A stretch of DNA of 50,867 nucleotides from Candidatus Gastranaerophilales bacterium (lineage in GTDB: Bacteria; Cyanobacteriota; Vampirovibrionia; Gastranaerophilales; Gastranaerophilaceae). The position numbers were made by a program, and so were the translations under genes. This document shows, in pieces, positions 25,776 through 34,441 of this stretch (position 1 is its first letter; every line of letters begins with the position of its first letter). The stretch is taken from positions 1-50,867 of the forward strand of contig JAEEHV010000050.1 in assembly GCA_016280955.1 (NCBI GenBank). The letters run 5' to 3'. The notes beneath the pieces are model-generated. The model searched no databases and was not told where the DNA came from. It saw only the letters and a program-made list of their open reading frames with translations.

Positions 25776-26462
25776 ATGAGCATTGAAACTGAAATATTTA
25801 AAAAATACGAAGTTGAATTAAATAAACTTACAAAATACGGATTTATAAAAGACAAAAGCACATATAAATGTGAAAAATATTTTATGAATAAAAGTTTTCT
25901 GGCTCTTATAGAAATTAACAAATCCGGCAACGTTCAGGGCAAAGTTATAGATATGGAAAACCAAGACGAATATTTGCCGCTGAGAATTGAAAATAACGAA
26001 GGGGCATATATAGGTAAAGTCCGAGAAGAATATATTAAAATTTTGACTGATATAAGAGATAATTGCTTCAACGAAAAATACTTTGTATCAAAGCAAGGAA
26101 ACAGAATTTGTAAATTAATTTATGATAATTATAAAGACAAACCTCAATTTTTATGGGACGATTCACCTGATTGCGGAGTATTCAAAAACCCAAACAATAA
26201 TAAATGGTATGGAATTATTATGCAGGTAAAACGTGAAAAGCTCGGAGAGAAATCCTCCGAATTAACAGAAGTTATGAATGTAAAACTCGACAAAGAAACA
26301 ATACCTGAACTCATTAAAAAAGACGGATATTATCCGGCATATCACATGAACAAAACTTACTGGATAACAATGTCATTAGATGAAACATTGACTGATGAAG
26401 AAATATTTACCCGTATAAAAGAAAGCCATTCATATACTGAAAAATCAAAACGCAAATCTTAA
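25776..26462 (+). CDS. MmcQ/YjbR family protein
   Basis: This is a 228-residue protein. The C-terminal ~120 residues have the MmcQ/YjbR (CyaY-like) pattern: FLWDDSPDCGVFKNPNNNKW, MQVKREKLG, GYYPAYHMNKTYWITMSLDE and the terminal 'IKESHSYT'. The N-terminal ~85 residues match the extension seen in longer family members. Function is unresolved; DNA binding has been proposed from fold. It begins 2 nt after the PLP-enzyme stop and overlaps the convergent glgA end by 4 nt. Confidence 0.85.
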   Translation: MSIETEIFKKYEVELNKLTKYGFIKDKSTYKCEKYFMNKSFLALIEINKSGNVQGKVIDMENQDEYLPLRIENNEGAYIGKVREEYIKILTDIRDNCFNEKYFVSKQGNRICKLIYDNYKDKPQFLWDDSPDCGVFKNPNNNKWYGIIMQVKREKLGEKSSELTEVMNVKLDKETIPELIKKDGYYPAYHMNKTYWITMSLDETLTDEEIFTRIKESHSYTEKSKRKS

Positions 26463-27898
26463 ACTAAACTCTTATATAGTTCCAGATACTTTTTAGCACT
26501 TTCTTTCCAGCTGAAATCCGCTTTCATAGCAGATTCTCTCATTGCATTAAAAGTATATTTGTCTTTATATACATTTATTGCACAATTAATGGCATCTTTC
26601 ATAGCCCAGCCGTCATATCCCCAGAACTTAAAACCGTTCGAATCATTTAAAGGGTAACCTGTAACAGTGTCTTCAAGACCGCCGGTAGCTCTGACTATAG
26701 GCAAAGTACCAAACCTCATAGCAATAAGTTGAGAAAGTCCGCATGGTTCAAACTTTGACGGCATCAGGAAGAAATCACTGCCTGCATATATCTGATTTGC
26801 CAAATCACCTCTGTACCCGACATAAGCTCTTATGTTTGAAGTGTTATTTGAGAGCCAAATAAATAAATTTTCATAAGACTTATCACCTGTTCCAAGGAAA
26901 ATAAAATCAGCATTAATATTCTGCAAATCACCTTCTACCTGCCTGATTAAATCAAGTCCTTTTTGGTCAACAAGACGTGATATCAGAGATATCAACGGTC
27001 TCTCAGGATTATAATTAAGTCCGAAATATTCAGTGATTTTCTTTTTGTTAACTTCTTTGTTTTTTAATGAACTTATATCATAATTTTTAGCCAGAGTTTT
27101 ATCGGTTTTTGGATTAAATACCGAATAATCAATACCGTTTACAATCCCTGTCAGTTTGTCAGTATGTCCTCTGAGAGTATAGTCCATACCTTCACCATAC
27201 TCACCGGATAATATTTCTCTTGCATAAGTGGGGGATACAGCTACAATTTTATCTGAATAATTTATTGCCCCCTTCATCCAGTTAACCTTGCCATAATGCT
27301 CACAACCCCATTCATTGTACACAATGTCTTTCCGCATATTGGCAAAATCCAAAATATCCTCAAACCAAACACCCTGATATGCTAAATTGTGAATTTCAAA
27401 TACATTTTTCGTTTTACACCAAAATTCGTCAAACTTGTAATTCGCCTTAATATACAAAGGAATCATAGCTGTATGCCAATCATTAGAATGAATTATATCA
27501 GCTCTAAAATTTAAATCTTTAGCATACTCTAATGTCGCCAGAGAAAAAGCAATATATCTTTCATGTTCATATCTGGGATCAAGCCATCTCGGATATACGT
27601 CCTGAAAACAAGAAAAATACCAGTCATTTTGCACAAAAAATACATTAATATTTGTTCCGGGAAGCTTCGCCATATGCAACTTGAATTTTTGCGGAGAAGA
27701 ACCGAACGTAATCCACTTTTCAGAGTTTTCAAGCTCTTTAAGTCCCCATTTATTATAATCAATACAACCGTGCAAAGGAGTGAAAATAGCAATTTCCGCA
27801 TCTTTTTCCAATGCTTTCGGCAAACTTCCGACAACATCAGACAATCCTCCCGCTTTTGAAAAAGGTGATACTTCTCCTGCTGCAAATAATATTTTCAT
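26459..27898 (-). CDS. glgA: glycogen synthase (ADP-glucose)
   Basis: This GT5 glycosyltransferase transfers glucose from ADP-glucose to alpha-1,4-glucan. The 479-residue protein shows the substrate-binding K-x-G-G motif (FSKAGGLSDVVGSLPKAL, Lys15), IHSNDWHTAMIPLYIK, and the C-terminal PSKFEPCGLSQLIAMRFGT motif with the catalytic Glu. Length is typical. The ribosome site is AAGGAG. No other glycogen gene is nearby, so glycogen storage is inferred from this gene alone. Confidence 0.95.
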   Translation of the reverse strand: MKILFAAGEVSPFSKAGGLSDVVGSLPKALEKDAEIAIFTPLHGCIDYNKWGLKELENSEKWITFGSSPQKFKLHMAKLPGTNINVFFVQNDWYFSCFQDVYPRWLDPRYEHERYIAFSLATLEYAKDLNFRADIIHSNDWHTAMIPLYIKANYKFDEFWCKTKNVFEIHNLAYQGVWFEDILDFANMRKDIVYNEWGCEHYGKVNWMKGAINYSDKIVAVSPTYAREILSGEYGEGMDYTLRGHTDKLTGIVNGIDYSVFNPKTDKTLAKNYDISSLKNKEVNKKKITEYFGLNYNPERPLISLISRLVDQKGLDLIRQVEGDLQNINADFIFLGTGDKSYENLFIWLSNNTSNIRAYVGYRGDLANQIYAGSDFFLMPSKFEPCGLSQLIAMRFGTLPIVRATGGLEDTVTGYPLNDSNGFKFWGYDGWAMKDAINCAINVYKDKYTFNAMRESAMKADFSWKESAKKYLELYKSLV

Positions 27899-28012
27899 AC
27901 TTACTCCTTTAAATTTAAACGGCTGTAATGATTATAGAATAGAATTGACGGTATTGCAAATTTATAAAATTAATGCTCTGACAAATTGAATTTTTTATGA
28001 TAATCTGAAAAT

Positions 28013-28888
28013 ATGAAGAAGACAGCTTTCATAATACTAATGTTTTTGTTAATACAACTCGGCACACTTGCCGATGTATCTGTATTTTCATCAGATGACG
28101 GTAAGTTCGGACTTATTGATGAAAACGGAACTGTAATTGCGGATGCAAAATATAAAAAAATGGTAAGATTAGGCAACACTGCCTGGATTATACAGGACGG
28201 CTCAAAATTCGGAATTATGCACAACTCAGGCAAGATTATAGTTGAACCGAGATTCAGCCATGCGGAAAGAGTTTTGGGAAAATATGTTAAATTCAAAAAA
28301 GGCGACAAATACGGTATTTATGATGAAATGGGATTTGATATTCTGCCGGTTGAATATTCTTCAATTGACCTTTTATACGGAGGAATGTTTGTAACTTCTA
28401 AAAATTATATGTACGGCATCTCTGATATGAACGGACAAATGATTCTTGATAATATTTTTGAAGATATCTATATGCCCGAATTTAATAAATTAGTTCTTGT
28501 TTATAACGGAGAAACTTATGAAGTAATAAGAGAAAGCGGCACAGCACTTGAAGTACCTTACGACATCAGACTGCTTCATGAAGATTTAAACAATATTCAG
28601 CTTGTTGATATTACCACGAATCCGATTGCGACTACAGGGTATTACAGTGTAACATTTACTGACTATTTACTAAAACTGTTTTCATCCATCTCACCGGCTT
28701 ATGAACAAACCATAGACGAATTAATGTTTTCACAGGGTGCCGACACTGTAAATGTTATTATGAAATGCGGCTGGATTCCGAAATTTCCGTTTATATACAC
28801 CAGAAAATATATTTCTAATGTTGCAGATCCGTACAACGGACCTTTAAGTCAAATTAAAAAAAGTCTTAAACGCAGCATGAAAAATTAA
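28013..28888 (+). CDS. exported WG-repeat protein
   Basis: This 291-residue protein has a signal peptide (about 1-20) followed by degenerate WG/KWG beta-repeats of ~22-30 residues: DGKFGLIDENGTVIADAKYK, GSKFGIMHNSGKIIVEPRFS, GDKYGIYDEMGFDILPVEYS and MYGISDMNGQMILDNIFED. Such repeats build a small beta-sheet scaffold, usually for binding at the cell surface. The C-terminal ~100 residues are not repetitive. No SD is visible; a GATAAT lies 8 nt before ATG. purB follows 29 nt downstream. Confidence 0.75.
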   Translation: MKKTAFIILMFLLIQLGTLADVSVFSSDDGKFGLIDENGTVIADAKYKKMVRLGNTAWIIQDGSKFGIMHNSGKIIVEPRFSHAERVLGKYVKFKKGDKYGIYDEMGFDILPVEYSSIDLLYGGMFVTSKNYMYGISDMNGQMILDNIFEDIYMPEFNKLVLVYNGETYEVIRESGTALEVPYDIRLLHEDLNNIQLVDITTNPIATTGYYSVTFTDYLLKLFSSISPAYEQTIDELMFSQGADTVNVIMKCGWIPKFPFIYTRKYISNVADPYNGPLSQIKKSLKRSMKN

Positions 28889-28904
28889 CTATATATTTTT
28901 AATG

Positions 28905-28910
28905 TATAAT
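28905..28910 (+). promoter_or_regulatory. -10 element 7 nt before purB ATG
   Basis: A perfect TATAAT ends 7 nt before the purB ATG and no Shine-Dalgarno is present, so transcription should begin at or next to the start codon. Confidence 0.5.
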
Positions 28911-28917
28911 AATTTAT

Positions 28918-30207
28918 ATGATAAACAGATATTCCAGAGAAGAAATTAAAAAAATATGGGAACAGGATGAAAAATTCCGTTACTACCTTAAAGTTGAACT
29001 TGCGGTATGTGAAGCATATACACAATTAGGCAAAATACCCGAAAAAAACCTAAAGGAAATCAAAGAAAATGCATCCTTCTCACTTGACCGAATTGATGAA
29101 ATCGAAAAAGAAGTCAGACACGATGTAATTGCATTTTTAACTGCCGTAAATGAAAGTGTAGGAGAAGAAAATGCAAAATATATACACATGGGGCTCACAA
29201 GTTCGGATGTAATAGATACTGCTTTTGCTCTGCAAATTATCGATTCTTCAAAAATTATACTGAAGGATTTGGATGAATTGTCAAAATTAGTTAAAGATAT
29301 GGCTTTCAGACACAAAAACACAATCTGTATAGGACGTTCTCACGGGGTACATGCGGAAGTTACAACATTCGGGTTTAAATTGTTAAACTGGCTGGATTCA
29401 ATAAACAGAGCCAAAGAAAGTTTTGAATATGCGCTGAAAGAAGTTTCCGTAGGACAGATATCCGGTCCTGTCGGAACATACAGTAATGTTCCGCCTGAAA
29501 CAGAAAAACTGGCTTGCGAATATTTGAATATTCAACCGGCTAAAATTTCTACACAAATTATATCCCGTGACAGACACGCAAAATTTATGGCTTCACTTGC
29601 ATCAATTGCCGCAATCATTGAACAGTTTGCAACAGAAATCAGACATTTGCAGAAAACAGAAGTCAGAGAAGTGGAAGAAGGTTTCGGCAAGCATCAAAAA
29701 GGTTCTTCAGCTATGCCGCACAAAAAGAACCCTGTTCTTTGCGAAAACCTGTGCGGACTTGCAAGAGTTGTCCGTTCTAACATGATAACGGCTTTTGAAA
29801 ACATTAATCTGTGGCACGAAAGAGATATTTCACACAGTTCTGCTGAAAGAATAATTTTTCCGGATTCGTTAATACTGGTTGATTTTATGCTTCACAGGTT
29901 TACAGAAGTTATGGAAAACCTTGTTATTAATGAAGAAAGAATGTTTAACAATGCAAACCTGTACGGCGGTATAGTGTACTCTCAGAAAGTATTGTTAAAA
30001 CTAACGGAAAAAGGATATACAAGGGAAAATGCATACAAAATCGTTCAGAAACACGCACTCAATGCTCTGAACGGCGGTGACTTCAAGCAGGAGTTATTAA
30101 AAGATAGTGATGTGACTTCAAAATTATCAGAAAAAGAGATTAATGACTGTTTTGAAATGAACGACTATCTTAAAAACATTGATGAAGTTTTTAATCGCTT
30201 TATCTAA
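28918..30207 (+). CDS. purB: adenylosuccinate lyase
   Basis: This enzyme acts twice in purine synthesis, releasing fumarate from SAICAR and from adenylosuccinate. The 429-residue protein has the fumarase/aspartase-superfamily segments GLTSSDVIDTAFALQ, GRSHGVHAEVTTFGFK and the signature GSSAMPHKKNP in the catalytic loop. Length is typical of the shorter bacterial type. The start looks leaderless. Confidence 0.96.
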   Translation: MINRYSREEIKKIWEQDEKFRYYLKVELAVCEAYTQLGKIPEKNLKEIKENASFSLDRIDEIEKEVRHDVIAFLTAVNESVGEENAKYIHMGLTSSDVIDTAFALQIIDSSKIILKDLDELSKLVKDMAFRHKNTICIGRSHGVHAEVTTFGFKLLNWLDSINRAKESFEYALKEVSVGQISGPVGTYSNVPPETEKLACEYLNIQPAKISTQIISRDRHAKFMASLASIAAIIEQFATEIRHLQKTEVREVEEGFGKHQKGSSAMPHKKNPVLCENLCGLARVVRSNMITAFENINLWHERDISHSSAERIIFPDSLILVDFMLHRFTEVMENLVINEERMFNNANLYGGIVYSQKVLLKLTEKGYTRENAYKIVQKHALNALNGGDFKQELLKDSDVTSKLSEKEINDCFEMNDYLKNIDEVFNRFI

Positions 30208-30218
30208 GGGATTTGTTA

Positions 30219-31445
30219 ATGGATTTATTTACACAACTGGAAGAAATCAATAAACAGACTCCGCTTGCGGAGATATTAAGACCAAAAACTCTTGACGAAT
30301 TTTTAGGTCAGTCTAATGTTGTTGCTCCTAATTCTCCGCTTTTAAATTTATTAAAAACACAACGGCTTTTTTCACTTATTCTGTGGGGAACTCCCGGCTG
30401 CGGTAAAACGACACTGGCAAGGCTGATTGCAACAAAAGTCAATGCACAGTTTATTGAATTATCAGCCGTAACTTCAGGCATAAAAGAAATTAAAGAAACC
30501 GTTGAACAAGCAAGAGAAGCACTAAGAGCAGGACAAAAAACAATTTTATTTATTGATGAAATTCACCGTTACTCAAAAACTCAACAGGATGCACTGCTGC
30601 CGCATGTTGAAAACGGCACACTTTTTCTAATTGGTTCAACAACAGAAAATCCGTCATTTCAGGTTGTTCCGGCACTACTTTCAAGGGTACAGGTTATTAG
30701 ATTAAACCCGATAAATGACATTAGTATGGCTAAAATTATAAACAGAGGATTTGAATATCTCGAAAAAAATTATCAGCCTATTGAATATGATGATAATGTT
30801 ATAAAATTTATAGTAAATAATGCAAGAGGAGATGCAAGATGTGCATTAAACCTCGTTGAAAACTCGTATTTTGCAAGCAATTTTTCTAATGATACAAGAC
30901 TTTTGACAATTGATATTCTTGAAAGTATCACCCAGAAACGAAATACAAGATATTCACAACAGGAACACTATGATTGTGCTTCAGCTTTCCAAAAAAGCCT
31001 CAGAGGTTCGGATGCAGATGCGGCAATATATTACCTTGCAAAAATGATTGAAGCGGGCGAAGATCCAAGATTTATCGCAAGACGACTTATTGTATGCGCT
31101 GCAGAAGATGTCGGAATTGCCGATCCTAACGCAATGAATATTGCCGTAAGTGCATATAAAGCAGTTGAACTAATTGGTTTACCTGAAGGCAGAATCCCGC
31201 TTGCAAATGCGGTTGTTTATGTTGCGAATGCCCCGAAATCAAATAAGGCGTGTGTTGCAATAGATTCAGCACTGGCAGATATTGAAAGCGGACTCGATTT
31301 TCCTCCGCCTATGCACTTAAGAGATGCTCACTACAAAGATGCCGCAAAATACGGATTTGGGGAAGGATACATATATACACACAGTGCCCCTGACATAAAA
31401 CAACAATTTATGCCTGATGAACTTAAGGACAAAAAATATCTGTAA
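30219..31445 (+). CDS. rarA: replication-associated recombination protein A (RarA/MgsA)
   Basis: This 408-residue clamp-loader-like AAA+ ATPase acts at stalled replication forks. It contains Walker A GTPGCGKTT, Walker B LFIDEIHR, sensor 1 GSTTENPSF, and the C-terminal RarA region (EDPRFIARRLIVCAAEDVGIADP, in which the arginines are conserved). ATG 30219 is preferred: AAGGGA is 7 nt upstream, whereas the in-frame TTG at 30213 is too near it. Confidence 0.93.
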   Translation: MDLFTQLEEINKQTPLAEILRPKTLDEFLGQSNVVAPNSPLLNLLKTQRLFSLILWGTPGCGKTTLARLIATKVNAQFIELSAVTSGIKEIKETVEQAREALRAGQKTILFIDEIHRYSKTQQDALLPHVENGTLFLIGSTTENPSFQVVPALLSRVQVIRLNPINDISMAKIINRGFEYLEKNYQPIEYDDNVIKFIVNNARGDARCALNLVENSYFASNFSNDTRLLTIDILESITQKRNTRYSQQEHYDCASAFQKSLRGSDADAAIYYLAKMIEAGEDPRFIARRLIVCAAEDVGIADPNAMNIAVSAYKAVELIGLPEGRIPLANAVVYVANAPKSNKACVAIDSALADIESGLDFPPPMHLRDAHYKDAAKYGFGEGYIYTHSAPDIKQQFMPDELKDKKYL

Positions 31446-31498
31446 TTTTATATACATTCTTATGGTATGATTGTTTTAATAATTTAAGGGAATAATTA

Positions 31499-32536
31499 AT
31501 GAACAACATTAAAACCGGCAGAAAAATTACAGTTGAGGAAATGGCTCCGCACGTACACAGTTTTTTACCGGAAGAAAACAAAGTTAATAAAATATCAGAA
31601 TGGCTGACAGTCTGGATAAAAGAATCACTGAAGAACGGTAAAATTAAACCGTACGATTTTTTACCCGCTAAATCAGAATTGGCATTTCATATCGGTGTAA
31701 GTCTCGGAACAATGCAAAATGTATTCAGAATAATAGAAGATAAGGGATTGGTTTTTTCCCGGCAAAAAATCGGCACTTTTATCAGGGATATTAATGATAC
31801 ACCGTCAGAAAAACTAACTTCAAAACGCGATGTTACCGTTGAAATACTGAAACAATATATTAAAACAAGATATAAGACCGGAGAAAAGCTGCCTTCAATA
31901 AGAAAGTTATCTGATGAACTTAAAATTCCGGCTACAACAATCAGAATTGCAATTAATAGTCTTCTGACACAAAAAATATTAAAAAAATCCGAAAAATACT
32001 TTATAATTAACAGTTTAAAATATAAGAACCAAACATCAGAAACTAAAACAATAGTTGATAAAGTTGCCGAACACATTGTAAATTATATAAAAAATGATTT
32101 TTCCAAAGGAGATAAAATACCTTCTGTAAGCACATTAGCGGACATGTACGGAGTAAGTATTAAAACCGTACATGATGCAATCAAAATCCTGGAAGCAGCT
32201 GATATAGTACGTACAAGAAGAGGATACTACGGAAGCTACGTTAAGGATGACAATAACACACTATATTTTTATGAACAGGTAGAACAAAAAATTAAACAGT
32301 ATATTATAGAGAACTGTAAACGTGGGGATAAACTGCCGTCTATAAAGAATTTTTCGGAAATATTTAATGTAAGCACAAAAACAATCAAAAATGCGCTTGA
32401 TATGATAGCGAATGACGGATATATAGAATTTTTACGAGGCAGAAATGGCGGTACATATATTACTGATATTCCGCCATCATCAACAGGCGGATATGAATGG
32501 CTGGCTCTGAGCCGTGAATATGAAGCAAACAATTAA
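31499..32536 (+). CDS. regulator made of four tandem GntR-type winged helices
   Basis: This 345-residue protein contains four copies of a GntR-like winged helix at about 31-96, 112-172, 184-249 and 258-323. Each copy shows an amphipathic first helix and the K-x-GDK-LPS-(I/V)-x-x-L/F pattern (GEKLPSIRKLSDELKIP, GDKIPSVSTLADMYGVS, GDKLPSIKNFSEIFNVS), then a recognition helix and a G-rich wing. There is no ligand-binding or aminotransferase domain, which GntR proteins normally have. The first copy is the most divergent. AAGGGA precedes ATG. It sits 97 nt upstream of infC, perhaps in one transcript. Targets are unknown. Confidence 0.85.
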   Translation: MNNIKTGRKITVEEMAPHVHSFLPEENKVNKISEWLTVWIKESLKNGKIKPYDFLPAKSELAFHIGVSLGTMQNVFRIIEDKGLVFSRQKIGTFIRDINDTPSEKLTSKRDVTVEILKQYIKTRYKTGEKLPSIRKLSDELKIPATTIRIAINSLLTQKILKKSEKYFIINSLKYKNQTSETKTIVDKVAEHIVNYIKNDFSKGDKIPSVSTLADMYGVSIKTVHDAIKILEAADIVRTRRGYYGSYVKDDNNTLYFYEQVEQKIKQYIIENCKRGDKLPSIKNFSEIFNVSTKTIKNALDMIANDGYIEFLRGRNGGTYITDIPPSSTGGYEWLALSREYEANN

Positions 32537-32633
32537 TCAGATAATAAAACGACATTATACACTACTTGCAATATCTACAGAGCATGGTATCATAAAAAAT
32601 GTAAATATACTTAACAATATAAGGAGAATAATT

Positions 32634-33176
32634 ATTTCAAACGAAGAAAAAATTGCCGGTAAAAGCAAAGAGAAGCCGCTAATTAATGAAAAAATCCGAG
32701 CAAAAGAAGTACGTCTTATTGATGCGGAAGGTAATAATGTAGGTGTAGTGCCCACATCAAAAGCACTAGCAATGGCAGAGGAAGCAGATTTAGATTTAGT
32801 AGTAATCAGTGCAAATCAAGCTCCGCCTGTAGCAAAAATTTTAAATTACGGAAAATATAAATACGAACTTGAAAAAAAAGCAAAAGAAGCGAAGAAAAAA
32901 CAACATACAATCGACATTAAAGAAGTAAAAGTTCGATACAAAATTGATACCCATGACTATGAAGTCAGATTGAAAAGTATCAGAAAGTTTATATCACAAG
33001 GTAACAAAGTTAAGCTGGTAGTCATGCTGAGAGGTCGTGAAATGCAGCACTCATCATTGGCAATTGACTTGGCAAATCGTTTTATAGCAGATTTGGCAAA
33101 TGATCCGGTAGTTGTTGAAAAGAAACCAATGATAGAGGGCAGAAATATAACTTCCTGGTTTGCACCGCAAAATTAA
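32634..33176 (+). CDS. infC: translation initiation factor IF-3 (AUU start)
   Basis: IF-3 binds the 30S subunit and checks start-codon pairing. The protein shows the N-terminal domain INEKIRAKEVRLIDAEGNN, the linker rich in Lys, and the C-terminal domain (KEVKVRYKIDTHDYEVRLKS, then PPVAKILNYGKYKYE earlier). No ATG/GTG/TTG lies near the expected N-terminus. The longer open frame has no ribosome site, whereas AAGGAG (32621-32626) sits 7 nt before ATT 32634 and 4 nt before ATT 32631. An AUU start is the known autoregulatory device of infC. The product is about 181 residues, the normal length. No rpmI or rplT follow. Confidence 0.93.
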   Translation: MSNEEKIAGKSKEKPLINEKIRAKEVRLIDAEGNNVGVVPTSKALAMAEEADLDLVVISANQAPPVAKILNYGKYKYELEKKAKEAKKKQHTIDIKEVKVRYKIDTHDYEVRLKSIRKFISQGNKVKLVVMLRGREMQHSSLAIDLANRFIADLANDPVVVEKKPMIEGRNITSWFAPQN

Positions 33177-33245
33177 ACTTACCTCTTGATTAATAATCTT
33201 TACCAAGTACAATATACTTATGCCTAAAGGCAATAATAAAAATAT

Positions 33246-33318
33246 GCCGCGATAGCTCAGTCGGTAGAGCAGGGGACTGAAAATCCCCGTGTCGGTGGTT
33301 CGATTCCGCCTCGCGGCA
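33246..33318 (+). tRNA. tRNA-Phe (GAA)
   Basis: The cloverleaf is complete: acceptor GCCGCGA/TCGCGGC, anticodon stem GGGGA/TCCCC with loop CTGAAAA (anticodon GAA), and T arm CGGTGG-TTCGATT-CCGCC. CCA is not encoded. It lies 69 nt after infC. Confidence 0.96.
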
Positions 33319-33635
33319 TATTTTTTTGATTTTGCGTAGAATAGCGGAATCGAACCAAGGTTCTTACCTTTTAACAGGACATTTGGTCGGAAGGGGTAAA
33401 TAATCTTAGTCGTCAAGATAGCTAATTTTAGTAAATAATAGCAATTTTGTAAGGTCGGAAATGGGTTGAGTCAAAATGTCCGAAATGTCCGGTTTCGGTA
33501 ACCAAAATGTCCGCTCATTTGTACTTTTTGTCCCAATAATTGTACTTGAAGTTTTAGAATTTTTACAAACAGTTGCATACTGCATAAGTATTTGTTACTA
33601 TGCCAATGTGATATTATAATCAACAGAGGATGTTG
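33319..33635. other. island boundary: tRNA-derived inverted repeat and repeated AAATGTCC
   Basis: No gene is seen. The 13 bases 33344-33356 are the exact reverse complement of the T arm of tRNA-Phe (33297-33309). GGGGTAAATAATCT occurs at 33393-33406. AAATGTCC is repeated three times between about 33475 and 33512, and GGTCGGAA twice, as in the multiple binding sites at transposon ends. No transposase is present. Confidence 0.45.
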
Positions 33636-34127
33636 ATGTATTTTAAATTTAGTACAGTCTTTGATAAAATTTGGGCAATCATTATATGCTTATTGTTTTT
33701 TATAGGAAATTATGTTGCTCCATTATTTATTTTTACAGAAACTCATCACATTGTATGCAATACTAGTGGGCAATGCAAATTTTATACTACATATTTAAAA
33801 AATGAAAGTAAAATTATTGCTGAATATAACTTAAATAATATAAAATCATTTTCGTGTAAACCGTCAAAAAGTAAAAAAACATATTATCTAATCTCAATAA
33901 ATAATTTTAATGAAGAAAATCTTATCACCCATCACAGTTTAGGATTGGGGGAATGTAATCAACTTAAATCTATAATCTCAAATCATAATAAAAATAATGA
34001 GTTAAACTATATATATAAACCTAATCCAATTAAATGGTATTTTTTGTTAATTTTTATTTTTGGTGGTCTGATACTAACACCTTGGATAATATATACTACC
34101 ATTATTAGTTTAATTAAAAATAAGTAA
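33636..34127 (+). CDS. small membrane protein of unknown function
   Basis: This 163-residue protein has one hydrophobic helix near the N-terminus (about 12-32, WAIIICLLFFIGNYVAPLF), a polar middle of ~85 residues and another strongly hydrophobic segment near the C-terminus (about 132-155). The middle domain probably faces outside or forms a PH-like beta fold, but I cannot assign it. ATG 33636 has GAGGA 5 nt upstream; the ATG at 33630 overlaps that site. Composition is more A/T-rich than the core genes, in keeping with the accessory island. Confidence 0.6.
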   Translation: MYFKFSTVFDKIWAIIICLLFFIGNYVAPLFIFTETHHIVCNTSGQCKFYTTYLKNESKIIAEYNLNNIKSFSCKPSKSKKTYYLISINNFNEENLITHHSLGLGECNQLKSIISNHNKNNELNYIYKPNPIKWYFLLIFIFGGLILTPWIIYTTIISLIKNK

Positions 34128-34294
34128 GCCATTTATGTGCTTATTTGCACCAAAATAACTATCAAATTCTCTGTTCTTTCTTTTTAAATCAACTGTTATT
34201 TTACAACTCCAAAAGTGACTTTTCTTGCACTTTTTTACTCATTTTTTGCACTATTCTTGCACCCTATTGTACAAAATTGCACCCAAAGGTTATT

Positions 34295-34316
34295 GTTGGG
34301 TTGAAAACCCAACCTA
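34295..34316. repeat. REP-like palindrome
   Basis: GTTGGGTT-GAA-AACCCAAC followed by CTA is related to the double palindrome at 165-222 in size, G/C core and flanking trinucleotide. Confidence 0.5.
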
Positions 34317-34326
34317 CAAACTTTCT

Positions 34327-34342
34327 TCTCAAACCGACTGTT
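34327..34342. repeat. 16-bp dispersed repeat, copy 1
   Basis: TCTCAAACCGACTGTT is also found at 35729-35744 and 36964-36979. Copies 1 and 2 share a longer 22-base identity (CTTTCTTCTCAAACCGACTG plus TT). Confidence 0.6.
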
Positions 34343-34441
34343 TTTTTTTACAGTTCGATGTCTATGAAGGTTATAAACAAGCTTGTTACAAGGCTTTTAC
34401 TACCTTTTTAATATATTTCTTGAAAGTACATTGAACTTTTT

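Larger units (their letters stand above)
34128..34441. other. non-coding stretch with clustered TTGCAC sites and repeats
   Basis: Five TTGCAC hexamers (34145, 34225, 34246, 34257 and 34277, all the same orientation) lie within 140 nt. A palindrome GTTGGGTT-GAA-AACCCAAC follows at 34295-34313, then a TCTCAAACCGACTGTT repeat at 34327. Similar TTGCAC pairs sit beside the integrase and tRNA-Glu at 48513-48529. The array resembles integrase arm-binding sites, so this may be an old attachment region. Open frames across it look non-coding. Confidence 0.4.

Noticed and set aside
32514..32633. N-terminal extension of IF-3 from ATG 32514
   Set aside because: It overlaps the end of the upstream regulator, lacks a ribosome site and is not part of IF-3; AAGGAG directs initiation to ATT 32631/32634.
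33330..33405. Degenerate minus-strand tRNA (loop CTGTTAA like tRNA-Asn) after tRNA-Phe
   Set aside because: The anticodon and T stems do not pair and no 5' acceptor half is present; only the T-arm inverted repeat is supported.
33470..33560. Insertion sequence end (AAATGTCC repeats)
   Set aside because: No transposase gene or clear terminal inverted repeat pair was found; it is described only as a repeat-bearing stretch.
34145..34411. 88-codon open frame over the TTGCAC array
   Set aside because: The frame runs through repeats and a palindrome, has no ribosome site and its composition is unlike a protein.
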